64,000 nucleotides of DNA from Didymella arachidicola (GCA_016630955.3 CM049987.1:434001-498000); one strand, 5' to 3'; positions 44,935 to 63,448 are shown, numbered from the stretch's first letter. Notes: generated from the sequence alone by a model not told the origin. Made by a program: numbers and translations.

Positions 44935-45863
44935 ATGCATCTGTCAACCTCTTTCCTCATCAGCCTCAGCGCTGCAGTCGCGGCCGTCAATGGCGCCCTC
45001 ACTCGGGTCTCAAGCTTCGGCGATAATCCAACAGGCCTGGAGATGAACATCAACGTACCTTCGAAGCTCGCACAAAAGCCTGGCATCATCCTTGCCGTAA
45101 GTCGGCGCAGTAACTTCTTCGTTAGCGGCCATTAATACCATCGCAGCTTCACGGCTGTTTCGGGAGCGGCGAGGCATACTACCAGGAGACCAAGTACAGC
45201 TTGCTCTCCGAGCAGAAGGGCTTCATCACCATATTCCCCTCGTCCAAGCGCGACTCGAACTGCTGGGAAGTCAACACCCAGAAAGGCCTCTCTCGCAATG
45301 CCGGCGGCGACAACCAGGGCTTGGTCTCTATGATCAACTATACCGTCTCCAAGTACTCTGCCGACCCTGCGAAGATCTTCGTCACCGGCTCGAGCTCGGG
45401 ATGCATGATGACCAACGTTCTCATGGGCACTTACCCTGACGTTTTCGCTGCTGCGACTTGCTACTCTGGTGTAGCTGCTGGCTGTGTCGCAGGCAGCCCC
45501 GGCGCGTCGCCCATCTCATCGGACGGAAAGTGCGCGAATGGCCTCGTGATCAAGAGCCAGGCTGAGTGGGTCAGCGTCGTGAAGGCGATGTACCCCGGCT
45601 ACACTGGCAAGTACCCCAAGCTCGCCACGTTCCACGGCACTGCGGACACACTGGTCAAGCTGCCCAACTTGGCCGAGCAGCTCAAGCAATGGAGCGGCGT
45701 CCAGGGGGTCCAGTTCAACTCTAATCAGACGAATACGCCGGAGTCAGGATACACGAAGATCGTGTATGGTGATGGGAGCAAGTTGGTGGGTTATCAGGCG
45801 CATGGTGTTGGCCATACTGTCCCGGTACATGAGTCGGAGGATCTGGCGTGGTTTGGCCTGTGA
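44935..45863 (+). CDS. secreted CE1 esterase (acetylxylan / feruloyl esterase type)
   Basis: Two exons (44935-45096, 45147-45863; 50-nt phase-0 intron) give 292 aa. A signal peptide is clear (MHLSTSFLISLSAAVAAVNG). The alpha/beta-hydrolase fold of the PHB-depolymerase-like esterase family shows LHGCFGSGEAYYQETKYS (oxyanion-hole region), the nucleophile motif GSSSGCM with Ser137, and the C-terminal catalytic His in GVGHTVP (about 277). The GTADTLVK segment probably carries the acidic residue. The sequence resembles fungal acetylxylan esterases (AxeA), which remove acetyl groups from xylan; some relatives are feruloyl esterases. There is no cellulose-binding module and no Ser/Thr linker, so it is catalytic domain only. 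No other polysaccharide-degrading gene is adjacent. Confidence 0.88.
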
Positions 45864-46654
45864 GCTGTATATGCAAAGCTGATGGCGGCACGGGATTGAA
45901 TGTTCCATTCTAGAATGGTATATCGTGGAATTACTCAGCAGCTGATGGGTGTCAATGCTGTCTTGCCAATTAGTTCCGATCATAAGAAAGCAAATTGCAG
46001 ATTTCAAGCCGGTCTGTCTTCCACAAAACTAAGTCTCGCTTCAGCATGTCAATCTTCCACTCAGCTGATGTGTTCATTGTTTTACTTCCAGAACTCGTTG
46101 CGGGAGGAGATTTATCAGGAGCACGTCCAGTAGATTGTAAATGAGGTCACATGTCTGGGGATGCAGGTGGTCACCTTTTTGTTGGCAGGCGCCGAAATAC
46201 CCAGGTAACCACATTAAGATCCTGTCCTCGACTTGGAACGGTCTTGTGATGTAGAGGGAGCTCGATAAAAACCACATGGAGCATGGAGTGGATAATTCTG
46301 AATTACATCTGTGTGTATCGTGTCACAATCGAGCGCTGTGGAGTGTGAAGAGAGTATCACGTGAACATGCGGCCGCCAAGAGCTCCAGACCTCACCAACA
46401 CGGCTGCTCAAACTCGCATTGCCTGAGACAGTCCCAATTGCACACCACCTTGTCGAGTCCGATTCTGTAGCTGCACACCTGAAGTTCTTCCGGGTCTTGC
46501 GCGCATATTTGCGCCGGCCCTGCTACGTGCATCAGCGACATCTCGCCGTCGCCTGCTAGTCTGACCTCACCGCCAGCCGCAGCTTCCACTTCCCCAGACC
46601 CCAGCGCGCCCACCCCACTTGCGCGACAACAACAACAACAACAAAACCGCCACC
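45864..46654. other. intergenic region and SPT20 leader
   Basis: It contains the esterase 3' end and SPT20 promoter. The last ~35 bases before the SPT20 ATG are consecutive CAA repeats followed by a Kozak-like ACCGCCACC. Confidence 0.6.
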
Positions 46655-49564
46655 ATGTCGGGCGCCGCCGCGACAGCTCGGCCTACACAGGCACTGCGCG
46701 TGCGTCGCGAGTCCCAACGGCCTGGCGTTGCGCGCGTCGTCACCAAATCGAATAATGTGGAGGACGAGGCCGCAAAGCCAGAGCCCAAGCTCTATGGTAT
46801 GCAACAGCTAGTGCGCGTGTGTGCGAGCGCGCAGCTAACATATGGCGCAGTATATACACAAGAGGCAATCCTTGCCAGGCACCGCGGCAAGCTGCCCTCG
46901 ATGCGCATCTATCTCCACCCCAACTTCTTTCGCATCAACGACTCCCAGGAGACGCTCAACTATGCCTCGCCCATGCGGGAGCTCCTAGTGGCCCTGAGGG
47001 CGAAACAAATCCCTCATAACATGCTCGAGGAGCTCTACGCCAATGGAACGACCTTCTATGACGGCTGTCTGATCGTCGAAATCCACAACTACCGCGACGC
47101 TACCGCCAAACCCAAAGACAGTGCAGACGGCGCCGCTGATGGCAGCAAGACGACCTTCTCCATTCACAACAATAACAGCTTCATCACTCCGTCTCCCTAT
47201 GGCTCGCACCCCAGCACGAAGCCTGACCCTAAAACCAACGGCACCACTGGGCAGGCCAAGGACGCTGGCGACAAGGAGGATAAGGAGAACATGCCTGCAC
47301 CTGGGACAAACGGGGCGTCGCAGAAACAGCCCTCGAGCGGACCGAAGATCATGACTGTAGTCCTGTTCCCCTCGCCGCAGACTCAGCTGTCTGACCTGTC
47401 GATACTCGCTACTACCCCAGCGACCGACGCTGCGACGCTGAAGAGGATGCAAGCCGCTGGACGCGGTGCAGGCATGCCACCCACCCCATTAACTGCAGTG
47501 CCGCCTACACCGACCTTCTCAGCCGGGCCTAGTCCCAAGCGCCAAAAGATGATGGTCGATGACGGCAACGTCCACGAATTCGAGGCTGAGCTTCTCAATG
47601 CGACATGCCCAAAGCTATACCTCGAACCTACGAAAAGTTTTGCCGAGTCAATAGCACTGATGGACGCAATGACCCATCCTATCAACAAGAATCCGCCACC
47701 AGAACGCAAAACACGCAAAAGGACCACTGCAGAGCTGGCAGCTGACGAGGCCGATGCACAGAACCTCCAGAGCTACATGCTCGCCGGAGACGAACAGCAG
47801 GCAACTCTCAGCACCACTGCTGCTGGTGACAGCGAAGGCGCTGTGCGCGCTCAAGCCAACACCATGTCCTTTGCCCGTTTCAAGACCCTCGCGAGCATCA
47901 AGGCTAACCACGAGGAAGCAGACCGCCGCAAGAAGGAGGAGGATGCTCGTCAAGCACAGGCTAAGAGGCAAGCGCAGATCGAGTCTGAAGCTCAGAAGCG
48001 GAGAGATATGGAGGCAAATCGACAGCAAGCCGAGGTTCAGGAGCGGCAGCAGCAGCTTCTCGCACGTCAGCAAGCACAGCAGCAGCAGATGTTGCAGCAG
48101 AACCAAATGCAGCAGAACGAAGCGCTGCGAGCTGCTCAGGCAGCGCAGATGTCGAACGCTGCCGCAGCTCAGATCTCGCAAACACCCCAGTCTGCTACAC
48201 AGAACCAATTCTCGCCCAGCGTGCGGCAGAACACGCCCATAACTGCTGCAGCAGCTTCGCCTCGTCCTGGTGGTCCAGCAAGCCACCCTATGGGTGGTAC
48301 ACCTATGGTTGCAACAGCTTCAAACCATGCCATCGCCAGCCCTGCCCGACCCCCGTCCTCTATCTCGCATCATCCAATGGCACGCACCGCTAGTCAACAG
48401 CAGGGTTCGATGAGTCGTACGAACACACCTCAGATGATGCAAGGTACGCCCGTCATGAACTCAGCCATGCCCAATCGCAACATGACGCCAACACCACGCA
48501 TGAACCAAGGCAGTCCATCTCTGCAGGTACAGGGCGCAACACCGATCATGATGCAGACGCCACAGACTCAGAACATGACACCTGAGCAAATGCAAGCTCT
48601 GCAGGCCCAGCAGAGTCAGCAGCGTATGCAGCAGATGCGCCTGCAGCAGTTGCAGGCCCAGCAAATGAACGGTATGTCGCCGGGTGGTGCTCAGAACCTG
48701 CAACAGATGGCGATGCAAAAGGCTCTTATGCAGATCCAGCAGAATGGTGTGCCGCCGGGACAGAACCAGCAGATATATCAACAGCGTCTTGCACAGAACT
48801 ATTTCAACCAGCTTAAGCAAGCACAAGCAGCGCAGGTCCAGCAGCAACAGCAACAGCACGGCATGAATCAAATGTCGCCTCAAGGGCAACAACAGGCAAT
48901 GCCTAACCAGCAGGCTGGCAATAACATGGGCAACATGAGCGTTCAACAGCTGCGCGCGCATTACCAGCAACGTAAGCAGCATCTTTTGGCGACATTCGGC
49001 CAACAGGTGCCTCAACAGCACGTCGCGCAAATGCATCAGCTCGAGCAGCTCATTCGCAGCAAAGAGCAAGCCCAGCTTCAGCAAGCCCAGCAACAGATGG
49101 GCCAAAACCAGATGAATATAAACCAGGGCATGCAGGGCCAAGTGCAAGCCGGCCAGAACCCTATGCAGATGCAGCAGTATCAACAGGCCCTCCTTCAGCA
49201 GCGCGCGCAGCAGGCACGCAATGATCAGATCATGCGCATGCGCCAACAGGCTATGCAGCAAGGCGGGCAGATGCCCCAGGGTATGATGAACAACATGCAA
49301 GGCATGAACATGCAAAACATGCAGAACATGCAGAATATGGGCAACATGGGCAACATGGGTAACATGGGCAACATGCAGCAGGGGATACAAGGCCTGCAAG
49401 GTATGCAGGGCATGCAGGGCATGAATATGGGCCAAATGAACATGGGTCAGGTAAACCAGCAACAGGTGCAGCAGATGATGATGATGCGCCAGGCTCAGCA
49501 ACAGCAACAACAGCAGCGTATGCAGCAACAGGGCGGTGACATGAACTGGAATGGTGTCTCATAG
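46655..49564 (+). CDS. SPT20: SAGA complex subunit Spt20
   Basis: Exons 46655-46796 and 46851-49564 give 951 aa. Spt20 holds the SAGA histone acetyltransferase complex together and recruits it to promoters. The Spt20 domain begins right after the intron: YTQEAILARHRGKLPSMRIYLHPNFFRINDSQETLNYASPMRELLVALRAKQIPHNMLEELYANGTTFYDGCLIVEIHNY (about 49-130). Later blocks are KIMTVVLFPSPQTQLSDLSILA and LNATCPKLYLEPTKSFAESIALMDAMTHP. From about residue 430 onward the protein is Gln/Met/Asn-rich, including an NMGNMGNMGNM repeat and many QQ runs. The 54-nt intron has GTATGC/GCTAAC/GCGCAG signals, no in-frame stop and length 3n, so its retention would insert 18 residues inside KLY-VYTQ. ATG 46655 has an excellent Kozak context. 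Confidence 0.94.
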   Translation: MSGAAATARPTQALRVRRESQRPGVARVVTKSNNVEDEAAKPEPKLYGMQQLVRVCASAQLTYGAVYTQEAILARHRGKLPSMRIYLHPNFFRINDSQETLNYASPMRELLVALRAKQIPHNMLEELYANGTTFYDGCLIVEIHNYRDATAKPKDSADGAADGSKTTFSIHNNNSFITPSPYGSHPSTKPDPKTNGTTGQAKDAGDKEDKENMPAPGTNGASQKQPSSGPKIMTVVLFPSPQTQLSDLSILATTPATDAATLKRMQAAGRGAGMPPTPLTAVPPTPTFSAGPSPKRQKMMVDDGNVHEFEAELLNATCPKLYLEPTKSFAESIALMDAMTHPINKNPPPERKTRKRTTAELAADEADAQNLQSYMLAGDEQQATLSTTAAGDSEGAVRAQANTMSFARFKTLASIKANHEEADRRKKEEDARQAQAKRQAQIESEAQKRRDMEANRQQAEVQERQQQLLARQQAQQQQMLQQNQMQQNEALRAAQAAQMSNAAAAQISQTPQSATQNQFSPSVRQNTPITAAAASPRPGGPASHPMGGTPMVATASNHAIASPARPPSSISHHPMARTASQQQGSMSRTNTPQMMQGTPVMNSAMPNRNMTPTPRMNQGSPSLQVQGATPIMMQTPQTQNMTPEQMQALQAQQSQQRMQQMRLQQLQAQQMNGMSPGGAQNLQQMAMQKALMQIQQNGVPPGQNQQIYQQRLAQNYFNQLKQAQAAQVQQQQQQHGMNQMSPQGQQQAMPNQQAGNNMGNMSVQQLRAHYQQRKQHLLATFGQQVPQQHVAQMHQLEQLIRSKEQAQLQQAQQQMGQNQMNINQGMQGQVQAGQNPMQMQQYQQALLQQRAQQARNDQIMRMRQQAMQQGGQMPQGMMNNMQGMNMQNMQNMQNMGNMGNMGNMGNMQQGIQGLQGMQGMQGMNMGQMNMGQVNQQQVQQMMMMRQAQQQQQQQRMQQQGGDMNWNGVS

Positions 49565-49864
49565 CATGTTGCACATCGTCTGGCTTTCACTTGATATTAC
49601 TAGGCGTTTGGTCATGAGGGGTGTTTGGCTCGGAAAAGTCTCAAGATACCCCCGATATAGGTTGCATACTCGGTGTTTGGATCAGCATGTTGACGGAGTA
49701 GCTTAATCACAATTACTACTGTTCGAATATGACCTCGATTCTGTACATTATCTCAAACTCGGTCCAAGCCCCCTCAGCTTGCCGCACTGTACTCATACCA
49801 TATCGTGACCCTTGTCACCTCCTCGACACTGATCACATCCTCAAGGTCCAACATAAGCCCCGTC

Positions 49865-50158
49865 CTAGTAATCCCCCCACGTCTTCGGACCACGCCACCG
49901 CGGTCCCGCATGCCTGCTATACGGCGCAGGATATCCGCACCTCCCCCCCTCAACCCGCGTCCACCCATCAGCGCTGCTCCTCACCTCCCTCAGCGGTCGA
50001 CGGTTCGGACTCTGCGTGTGACTGGCCGAGTGCGCCCAGTCTGGGAAATGAGTGCCGAGTTGGCGGGCGCCGGTCGCAGACCACTTGCCGCTGGGATAGG
50101 TGTATGGGTGAAAACCGGGCTCGCGGAAGGGGTTGTAGTAGCGGTTTGGGTCTGCCAT
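49865..50158 (-). CDS. hypothetical small protein (tentative)
   Basis: A 97-codon ORF from ATG 50158: MADPNRYYNPFREPGFHPYTYPSGKWSATGARQLGTHFPDWAHSASHTQSPNRRPLREV and onward. Codon choice in the first half (AAC, TAC, CCC, GGC) resembles real genes of the window, and it starts at an isolated ATG. No domain is recognised. The second half is Arg/Gly-rich and less convincing, and an unplaced intron could change the C-terminus. Confidence 0.35.
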   Translation of the reverse strand: MADPNRYYNPFREPGFHPYTYPSGKWSATGARQLGTHFPDWAHSASHTQSPNRRPLREVRSSADGWTRVEGGRCGYPAPYSRHAGPRWRGPKTWGDY

Positions 50159-51446
50159 GTTAGCCTAAATGTTGGTTGTGGTGGTATTTGGTTTCGGTTA
50201 AGGCTGATGGTTTTTGTTGCTTTGTGGGTGTGGGTGGATTGTTGTTGAGTGCTTTGGTGGTCTTGTTGGCGATGGGGGACAGCATAATATATGCCGTGGG
50301 TGGGTGAATAGTGGGTTGTAACGTACAGTGAACGGTATGCTAGAGATTGGAAGTGCACGATCTGTCACGTCCCGGCGGTAAAGATGGTCTATGCCGAGGA
50401 AGCTGCGAGCTCACTGACAGATCTTGTTACAAGGCTGCACTGGTGGGTACGAGCACGTAGCCCACTAGATCCCGGCATGTGAAGTAAGATGCACCCTAAC
50501 ATGAATGTTACACCATATGTAGTTGATAAGTGCAATGTTTATCACGCAGGAGGTGTTGGCTGGCAATAGCTGATCGAGATGTTGTAATGCTGGTCATGTT
50601 CGTCAAAGATATCATGTTAGAAGCAGATACAATGGTCGAGTGCTAAAGCGGAACTTCCCATACCTATATGTGAACGCGTACTGGAATGGCAAAACCGTGA
50701 CGCACACGGAACATACGAAGTACAAGCTTACAGCAGAAAGAACTGCAATGCATCCTCAAGCACTCGAAATTTAATGTGAATATCGCAAGGAGTCACTCAG
50801 TGAAGATGCTACTGAGGGCTGACTTCGTTACTGTTGAATGAGACATTCCTATAGCTATCGAGTCTACCGGCACTACATCAAGATGAACGAGGACCACCAC
50901 AGTACACTAGCAAAGTCACTGAGCTACTTTCTGATCAAATAGATTCATCTCTGACATCTGTAGTAGCTAGAAGTCCTTTTGGAGCCCGTCACGTTGCCCT
51001 CGCGCAAGTCGTACAAAAGTTCAGACCACACTTGGTACACCTGTAGATACTGCTTTATGGGCCTACGCCACAGATGCTGCATATCCATTGCACGTGTGTG
51101 GTATCGGAGCTCTTGGCGTATCGTCGTATCTCTCAATCATGGATGAGGCTGGAACATATCTTACCACTTGAGGGTGGGCACGTGATCAGGCTGCAGGTAC
51201 TTGCTGTTCGTTTACGCAGAGTCATGCTTTGATCCTTCCGCTTTCCGACAACCTACAAACCTGTCCACCCTCGCTTTGGGTGTAAATACGAAACGCTTTA
51301 GGCTCTTCACTCACTCTACACAAAACGAGTATACATTCTTCCCGTAAGGCTGGCGTAGCCCCACACAACATCGCGGTTCTCTTTCGACTTCCTGCGAAGC
51401 TCGGGTTCGCCATTCGAGCCCCAACAAATCACCGACGCCTGCTATT
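50159..51446. other. intergenic region
   Basis: 1.3 kb, AT-richer than the flanks. No gene, tRNA or repeat recognised. Confidence 0.5.
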
Positions 51447-52285
51447 ATGAATTATATAGCCCTGAATTCTGATCAGCAGCAGATCCGGCTTCTACATGTC
51501 CACCGCGCCAATGTCGAGGCCGATCTTACTTGTCACTTCAGCACCATCTCCTTGACTGATCTCAGCACCGAATTCGAGGCTTTGTCTTACTTTTGGGGTC
51601 CCTCGACTAAAGGCCATACTATTTGTATCGAAGGGATCAGTGTTGGCGTCACCGATAGTCTTTGGCAGGCTCTACAAAGCCTTCGCTATCCGGACAGAGA
51701 GCGAATCGTATGGGTAGATGCTGTATGTATCAACCAGTCTGATCTTCAGGGGCGCTCGCAACAGGTGTCGCGGGTGCAGTCTGTCTATTCTCGAGCTGCA
51801 AGCATACCGATATACCTCGGCGAACCGTTTGATAATATTGAGCCTGCCTTGCAATTCTTGGCCGAGGCTGCCTCCAGCGTCAATGTCAACGAGAATGCTA
51901 CGTCCTTCGCTAGGTTAGGCGAATTTTCAGATCCTGGTAAATATCCGGCTTGCGAGAATGAACGATTGACCTCGGACCTCGTCACCGCCCTCAGGACATT
52001 CATGAACAGGCCTTGGTGGAAACGGGCGTGGACGGTCGCATTGCCCAGCAGTCTCGAAGATTCATGAGTACGCGAGATCAGCGCCTTGAACTGGTACCAG
52101 AGCATGCAAGAGGAGGCGACGTTGTCGCGGTGTTGACGGGTGGACATGTACCTCTTATCTTGAGGCCGGAGGGCAGGCACTATACCCTTATCGGAGATGC
52201 ATATGTCCACGGTATCATGGACAGAGAAGCCTTCCTTGAAATAAAGACCGCCAAAGAGCTTGATTACATCGAGATGCATCAATAG
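51447..52285 (+). pseudogene. HET-domain gene with internal deletion
   Basis: The frame from ATG 51447 encodes a good N-terminal HET (heterokaryon incompatibility) domain: IRLLHVH, FEALSYFWG (residues 43-51), VTDSLWQALQSLR, IVWVDAVCINQSDLQGRSQQVSRVQSVYSRA and IYLGEP, running to MNRPWWKRAWTV near 52036. It should continue with the rest of HET and a long C-terminal part, but ends after nine more codons. In another frame, immediately overlapping (about 52040-52285), is the typical C-terminal end of HET proteins: RFMSTRDQRLELVPEHARGGDVVAVLTGGHVPLILRPEGRHYTLIGDAYVHGIMDREAF. The middle, normally a few hundred residues, is absent. HET proteins trigger cell death on fusion of incompatible strains; this copy should be inactive, though a truncated N-terminal product could in principle be made. 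Confidence 0.82.
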
Positions 52286-53624
52286 CTGGTAGTACTTCGT
52301 ATCTTGGTTTCGAGAAATGGACCGAGCATCAGACTCTTACTGAGTCCTTTAGATCTGAGAGACGAATTGCCGGCGTACTGTCTACAACATTTCATTTGTA
52401 CGTTTTCAAAGAGCAAGTGATGGTGTGAAACTCAGCGAAAGAGTTGGACGGCAGCTGTTGCGCTCGAGAATTGCGCTCTTGTGTAAACTCTTGAACGGCG
52501 ACTAAGAAGTTGATGCATGGAAAGACGTCACGCAGGTCGCGGAAGCGCATTTTTGAAGATCTCAGTACGTCGGTGGGGCATGATAGAAGCCCCTTCGAAG
52601 CATATGGCTCAGCAGTAGTCAAGGGAGCAGACGTGTGGCTTTTGGCTTGGTCTTCGAGAAATAGAGAAGAAAAATTCAGTGACAGGATTCGCTCCCAAAA
52701 AGTCAGAAAGGGAGAAATCGCTCATTACACATAGAGCAGAATAGTCGAGGGAAAACTGGGCTGAAGATTCCGGGTGGTTGTACACTCCCTCGCCCAGACG
52801 AGTCCTCACATGTGGAGTGCGACGCGTGCATTTTGAATAACTAGAGAGTGCTTAAGATAACATAGAACGCACCATTTGCAGCATTGATTCATCTGCACTT
52901 GATCCTACAACTTCTAATGGAATCAGTAAGGTCGAGTGGATCCACAGGAACATGTTTCATTTCACGTTCTTTCTTGAAATATGAACTTGATCAGGCTTTG
53001 GCGTCGTCCAAACGAAGAGCACATTTGTGATGGGGACAATACTTTCGATAGGGCAAACACATTTGGTGCCTTCAGGCAACTTTAGATATCCTGACCAAGA
53101 GTGTTTGGGACAGAAGTCTCACCCGGCGGAGGAGACGTTTTGGTACTCGCAGCATCGGTCATAGACACTCGGTCTTCAATGAACATACAGGATCACGACT
53201 TGAACATTGATTCTTTGTTCAAAGAAGCACACATGAAGTGGTTCCTAGGCAGATCGAAGATTTGCGCAGGACATCATCGAGAAAATTCGACACTTTGAAC
53301 TTTGGCTTCCGGTCATGAAGTTTGTGGTACTGGGACGCGTTGCAAGCTTAAATACTTATATGAGTAGAAACTCCCGTACTTGGTATCTAGCATGCGACCT
53401 TTCTTTTGAGTAATCACTGCTTCGCTTGTAGTTCGCATCCGTGTAAATTATCGTCACAGGTGGTATTTCCGTCCAACAACTCAATGCAAGCGACACAGAA
53501 ATAAGGAGCTTGACATCATGGATGATGAAGACACCGGACGGTGACATGTATCAGTCATTACTCATCATTGGCTTCATTATCTTAGATTTCAGCCTTCAGT
53601 AGGCATTCTTCATCGCTTGTGCGA
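52286..53624. other. intergenic region, AT-rich
   Basis: 1.3 kb between the HET remnant and glutamate decarboxylase. ORFs up to 76 codons, none recognisable. It may hold further decayed sequence. Confidence 0.45.
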
Positions 53625-55493
53625 TCAGCACACAGCGTGGGTCTTCTCGTGTTGACCTTGCAGACTGTGGTCCTCGTCTCCATATATCTCCTGCGTGCTC
53701 TTCTTGACCACTGGCTGATGCAGTGTAGTGCGGCGGCGCATGGCAAATTGGTGCCTGTAGCATGTTAGTACTCCATCTTCATCACAACAGCTCTTGGGCG
53801 GCTTACTCCTTATGCTCCTGGATCTTCTTAGCGTCAAGCTGGTCCAGTGTCTGAAGCGCGAGCTTGAAGTCAGCAATCAGAGCGTCACATCGCGACTTTG
53901 TGAAGTCCTCGCGCACAACGACGCGCATCAGCTTCATCTTTTCAGAGTGCGGAGCCATGGTATAGGCGGGGACAACCCAGCCGCGCTCGCGGAGTTGGTG
54001 AGCCCTATCCGCTCATTAGTATGGTTTGATTGAACCATTGGGGTAACTTACACAGCGAACTCGTCGTACTGCTTGCCGAGATCCTCGTCAAGGCGGACAG
54101 CGACCAGAGGCAGACCCTCGCCCTTTCTCTGGCTGATGACAATGAAACCGAGCTCCTCGAGATTCGCCGCTAGATAGTCGGAGATGCGGGTCAGGTTCAG
54201 CATGATTCTCCTGTAGCCTCTCTTTCCAAGGCGAATGAGCTGGTAATACTGTCCGATGATCTGTGACGCTCCACGCGAGAAATTAAGTGTGAAAGATGCC
54301 TGGTCCGCACCGAGATAGTTGATGTTGAAAATTAGTTCCTTGGGGAGATACTTGGGGTCCCGCCACACAACCCATCCAACACCAGGGTAGACGAGGCCGT
54401 ACTTGTGACCGGACACGTTGATGGAAGTGACCTTCTCGAGACGGAAATCCCATAAAAGGCCGGGGTTGACAAATGGAGCGACAAAACCACCGGAAGCGGC
54501 ATCGACGTGAATGTTGACATCAATGTTACGCTCGATGAGGAGATCGTTGATGGTCTTGGTATCCTCGTACTCACCTGTGTATGTAGTTCCGAGGATAGTG
54601 CAAATACCAATGGTGTTCTCGTCGACCAGATCCACAGCCTCCTGGGGGTCTATCACGTAGCGGTCTTTGGTGCAGTAGACATACTTCTCCTCAACGTCGA
54701 AGTACCTGCAAGCTTTCTGCAAGCCAGTCAGTGCTCAATCTTCTCATTTCAGTAGTCTCAACTGACCTCCCAGCAGACTTGCACAGCCGAGTTCATGATG
54801 ATGTTGGGGTTTTCGGTCGATTTGCCCTCAGCCTTGCGCTTCTTTTGCCAAAGCTTCTTCATGGCGAGCACTGCCAGCTGCAGCATGTCAGTTTTCCGCT
54901 TGATTGTTAATCTCGCATGTATTACCCACCATAATGGCCTCCGAGGAACCGATTGTAGATGTACCAATGGTGTTCGCCTCATCGTGAGCGGGAGCATTGA
55001 AGAGACGAGCGATCATAGACACGCATCCTGTCTTTGTTCAGCTACTGGTCTTCTATGAATGTGTATCTCAGACGTACGGTTCTGGATATCGGCGCTGACG
55101 GGGTATTCTTCGTAATCGATGAAGTTCTTCGAGAAGGCATCACTGGACGCTGTCAGACTTTGCTTCGACTCACGTCGCATAAACTACTCACACCATGAGC
55201 TCCTCAGCCTCCTTCTCCATGTATGTGGTGACGAAAGATGCCAAGTTGAGCGTTGGTGTACCGTCAAGCGTGAGGTCATCTTTGATCATACGGTGAGCGA
55301 CAGCAGCTGGCATCTCGCGCTCAGGCATCTCGTGGCGGGGCAGATCCTCGCCCGCGTATTTGCTGCCATAGACGGTGGCTGTAAAGTCATCCTGCTCTTC
55401 CTCCTTGGTGAGAGGAATTGTATCAATGTTCGCATACTGGGCCTTGATAGATTCAATCTCCTTGTTGGTTGCGACTCTGTTGACGTGCACCAT
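53625..55493 (-). CDS. GAD1: glutamate decarboxylase
   Basis: Seven exons (55493-55192, 55142-55078, 55027-54930, 54877-54767, 54716-54052, 54004-53807, 53754-53625) give 522 aa. This PLP-dependent enzyme converts glutamate to GABA and CO2, feeding the GABA shunt and stress/acid tolerance. Family blocks are in order: KNFIDYEEYPVSADIQNRCVSMIARLFNAP, TIGTSTIGSSEAIML, IMNSAVQVCWEKACRYFDVE, GICTILGTTYTGEYEDTKTINDLL, HVDAASGGFVAPF (Asp contacts PLP), SINVSGHKYGLVYPGVGWVVWRD (Schiff-base Lys), and IGQYYQLIRLGKRGYRRIM. All six introns are short and each join preserves conserved sequence. The C-terminal tail (HQFAMRRRTTLHQPVVKKS...) is typical of fungal enzymes. Confidence 0.96.
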
Positions 55494-56604
55494 GGTAGCG
55501 GTAGAAGAGCGATTGGCGTAGGAAAAGAGGGAATTGAAGGATTGGAATAAGGAAGGAAGCTGCGGAACAGTAGGATGAGGTATTTAGCCCACGTCAGCGC
55601 GGACTCGTAGGTTTAAAGCATGCTGGTGCATCAAGGATTACGTCCGTGTCTAGGATGCAGCTACCCCACTACCGAAGCATCCTGCAGGCAGACCAGCTCG
55701 TTCCAGCTCCGCTGCAACGTGTCACTGTGGCAATCAATCAGCTTGCCGTAGAACTGCATCTAATTCGCATTTGTGCCCTTGGTACAGCTCTTCATGCAGA
55801 TGCCTGAGACATTGTATGTACAGCTGCCAACACGGTGCCTTGCCCACGAAGCTCATTCGAAGATCGTCATAACAGGGCTAAGAAGCTTGTTTCCTTAGCG
55901 CCGTGCCAAATCGAGAGCTTGATGGGAGCGACGCTAGCTGCATGTCGCTGCGGGGCGACCAGCCGAGGCGTGTAATGGATGAGGAACCCTCAAGGTCTTT
56001 GCCCACAGAGTATCTGGAAGGTTCATGGACACACTGTTTCAACTCCACCTGCAGCATTCAATTGTAGTGCCATGCTGCAGACGGCCGAGCTCCAGACAAG
56101 ATGCATTTGCTGCCAAGAACGCTTCAGGTACAACCTTCGCAGCCACTGCCAGCCAAAGCCTTATCAGAGATTTCAAATCTGAATACAATTGGGCCATCTC
56201 GCCAAAGCTGAAAATGTATCTGCGGTTGAGACTGCGGCGCGAGCCTAGGTCAGCAGGGGAGAACCTCAAATGCAGGCGCAGCCTCAGTTGGCCTAAAGTT
56301 AAGCATGGTGTCAAATCGTGTCGACTGAGTCGCGCTAGGTGCCGACCATGTTGTATTATTGCTGCAAGATGCTCCCGGGCTCCTCCCAATTATTTGATGC
56401 TGAAGTGAAACTCAAGATGCTGTATGCTCCACCCCCATCATTTCTGCACCCCATGCAAATGCGACAAACGGAAATCTAATGACATGATCATGAATGAAGG
56501 AAATGCTAAGGTCGAATCATGATGCGCAACATAAGAGAATTGTAGCTCGAGCAGGCCACTCTCGTGAAGCGCTATTCCTTGTCCTCGTCTTCAAGCTTTG
56601 TCCG
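55494..56604. other. intergenic region
   Basis: 1.1 kb containing the GAD promoter and the 3' end of the transcription-factor gene. ORFs on both strands up to 127 codons lack motifs. Confidence 0.5.

Positions 56605-63448
<6,844 letters not shown>

Noticed and set aside
48461..49528. 355-codon minus-strand ORF rich in Leu/His
   Set aside because: It is the mirror of the CAG/CAA/ATG-rich coding repeats of SPT20 and has no independent signal.
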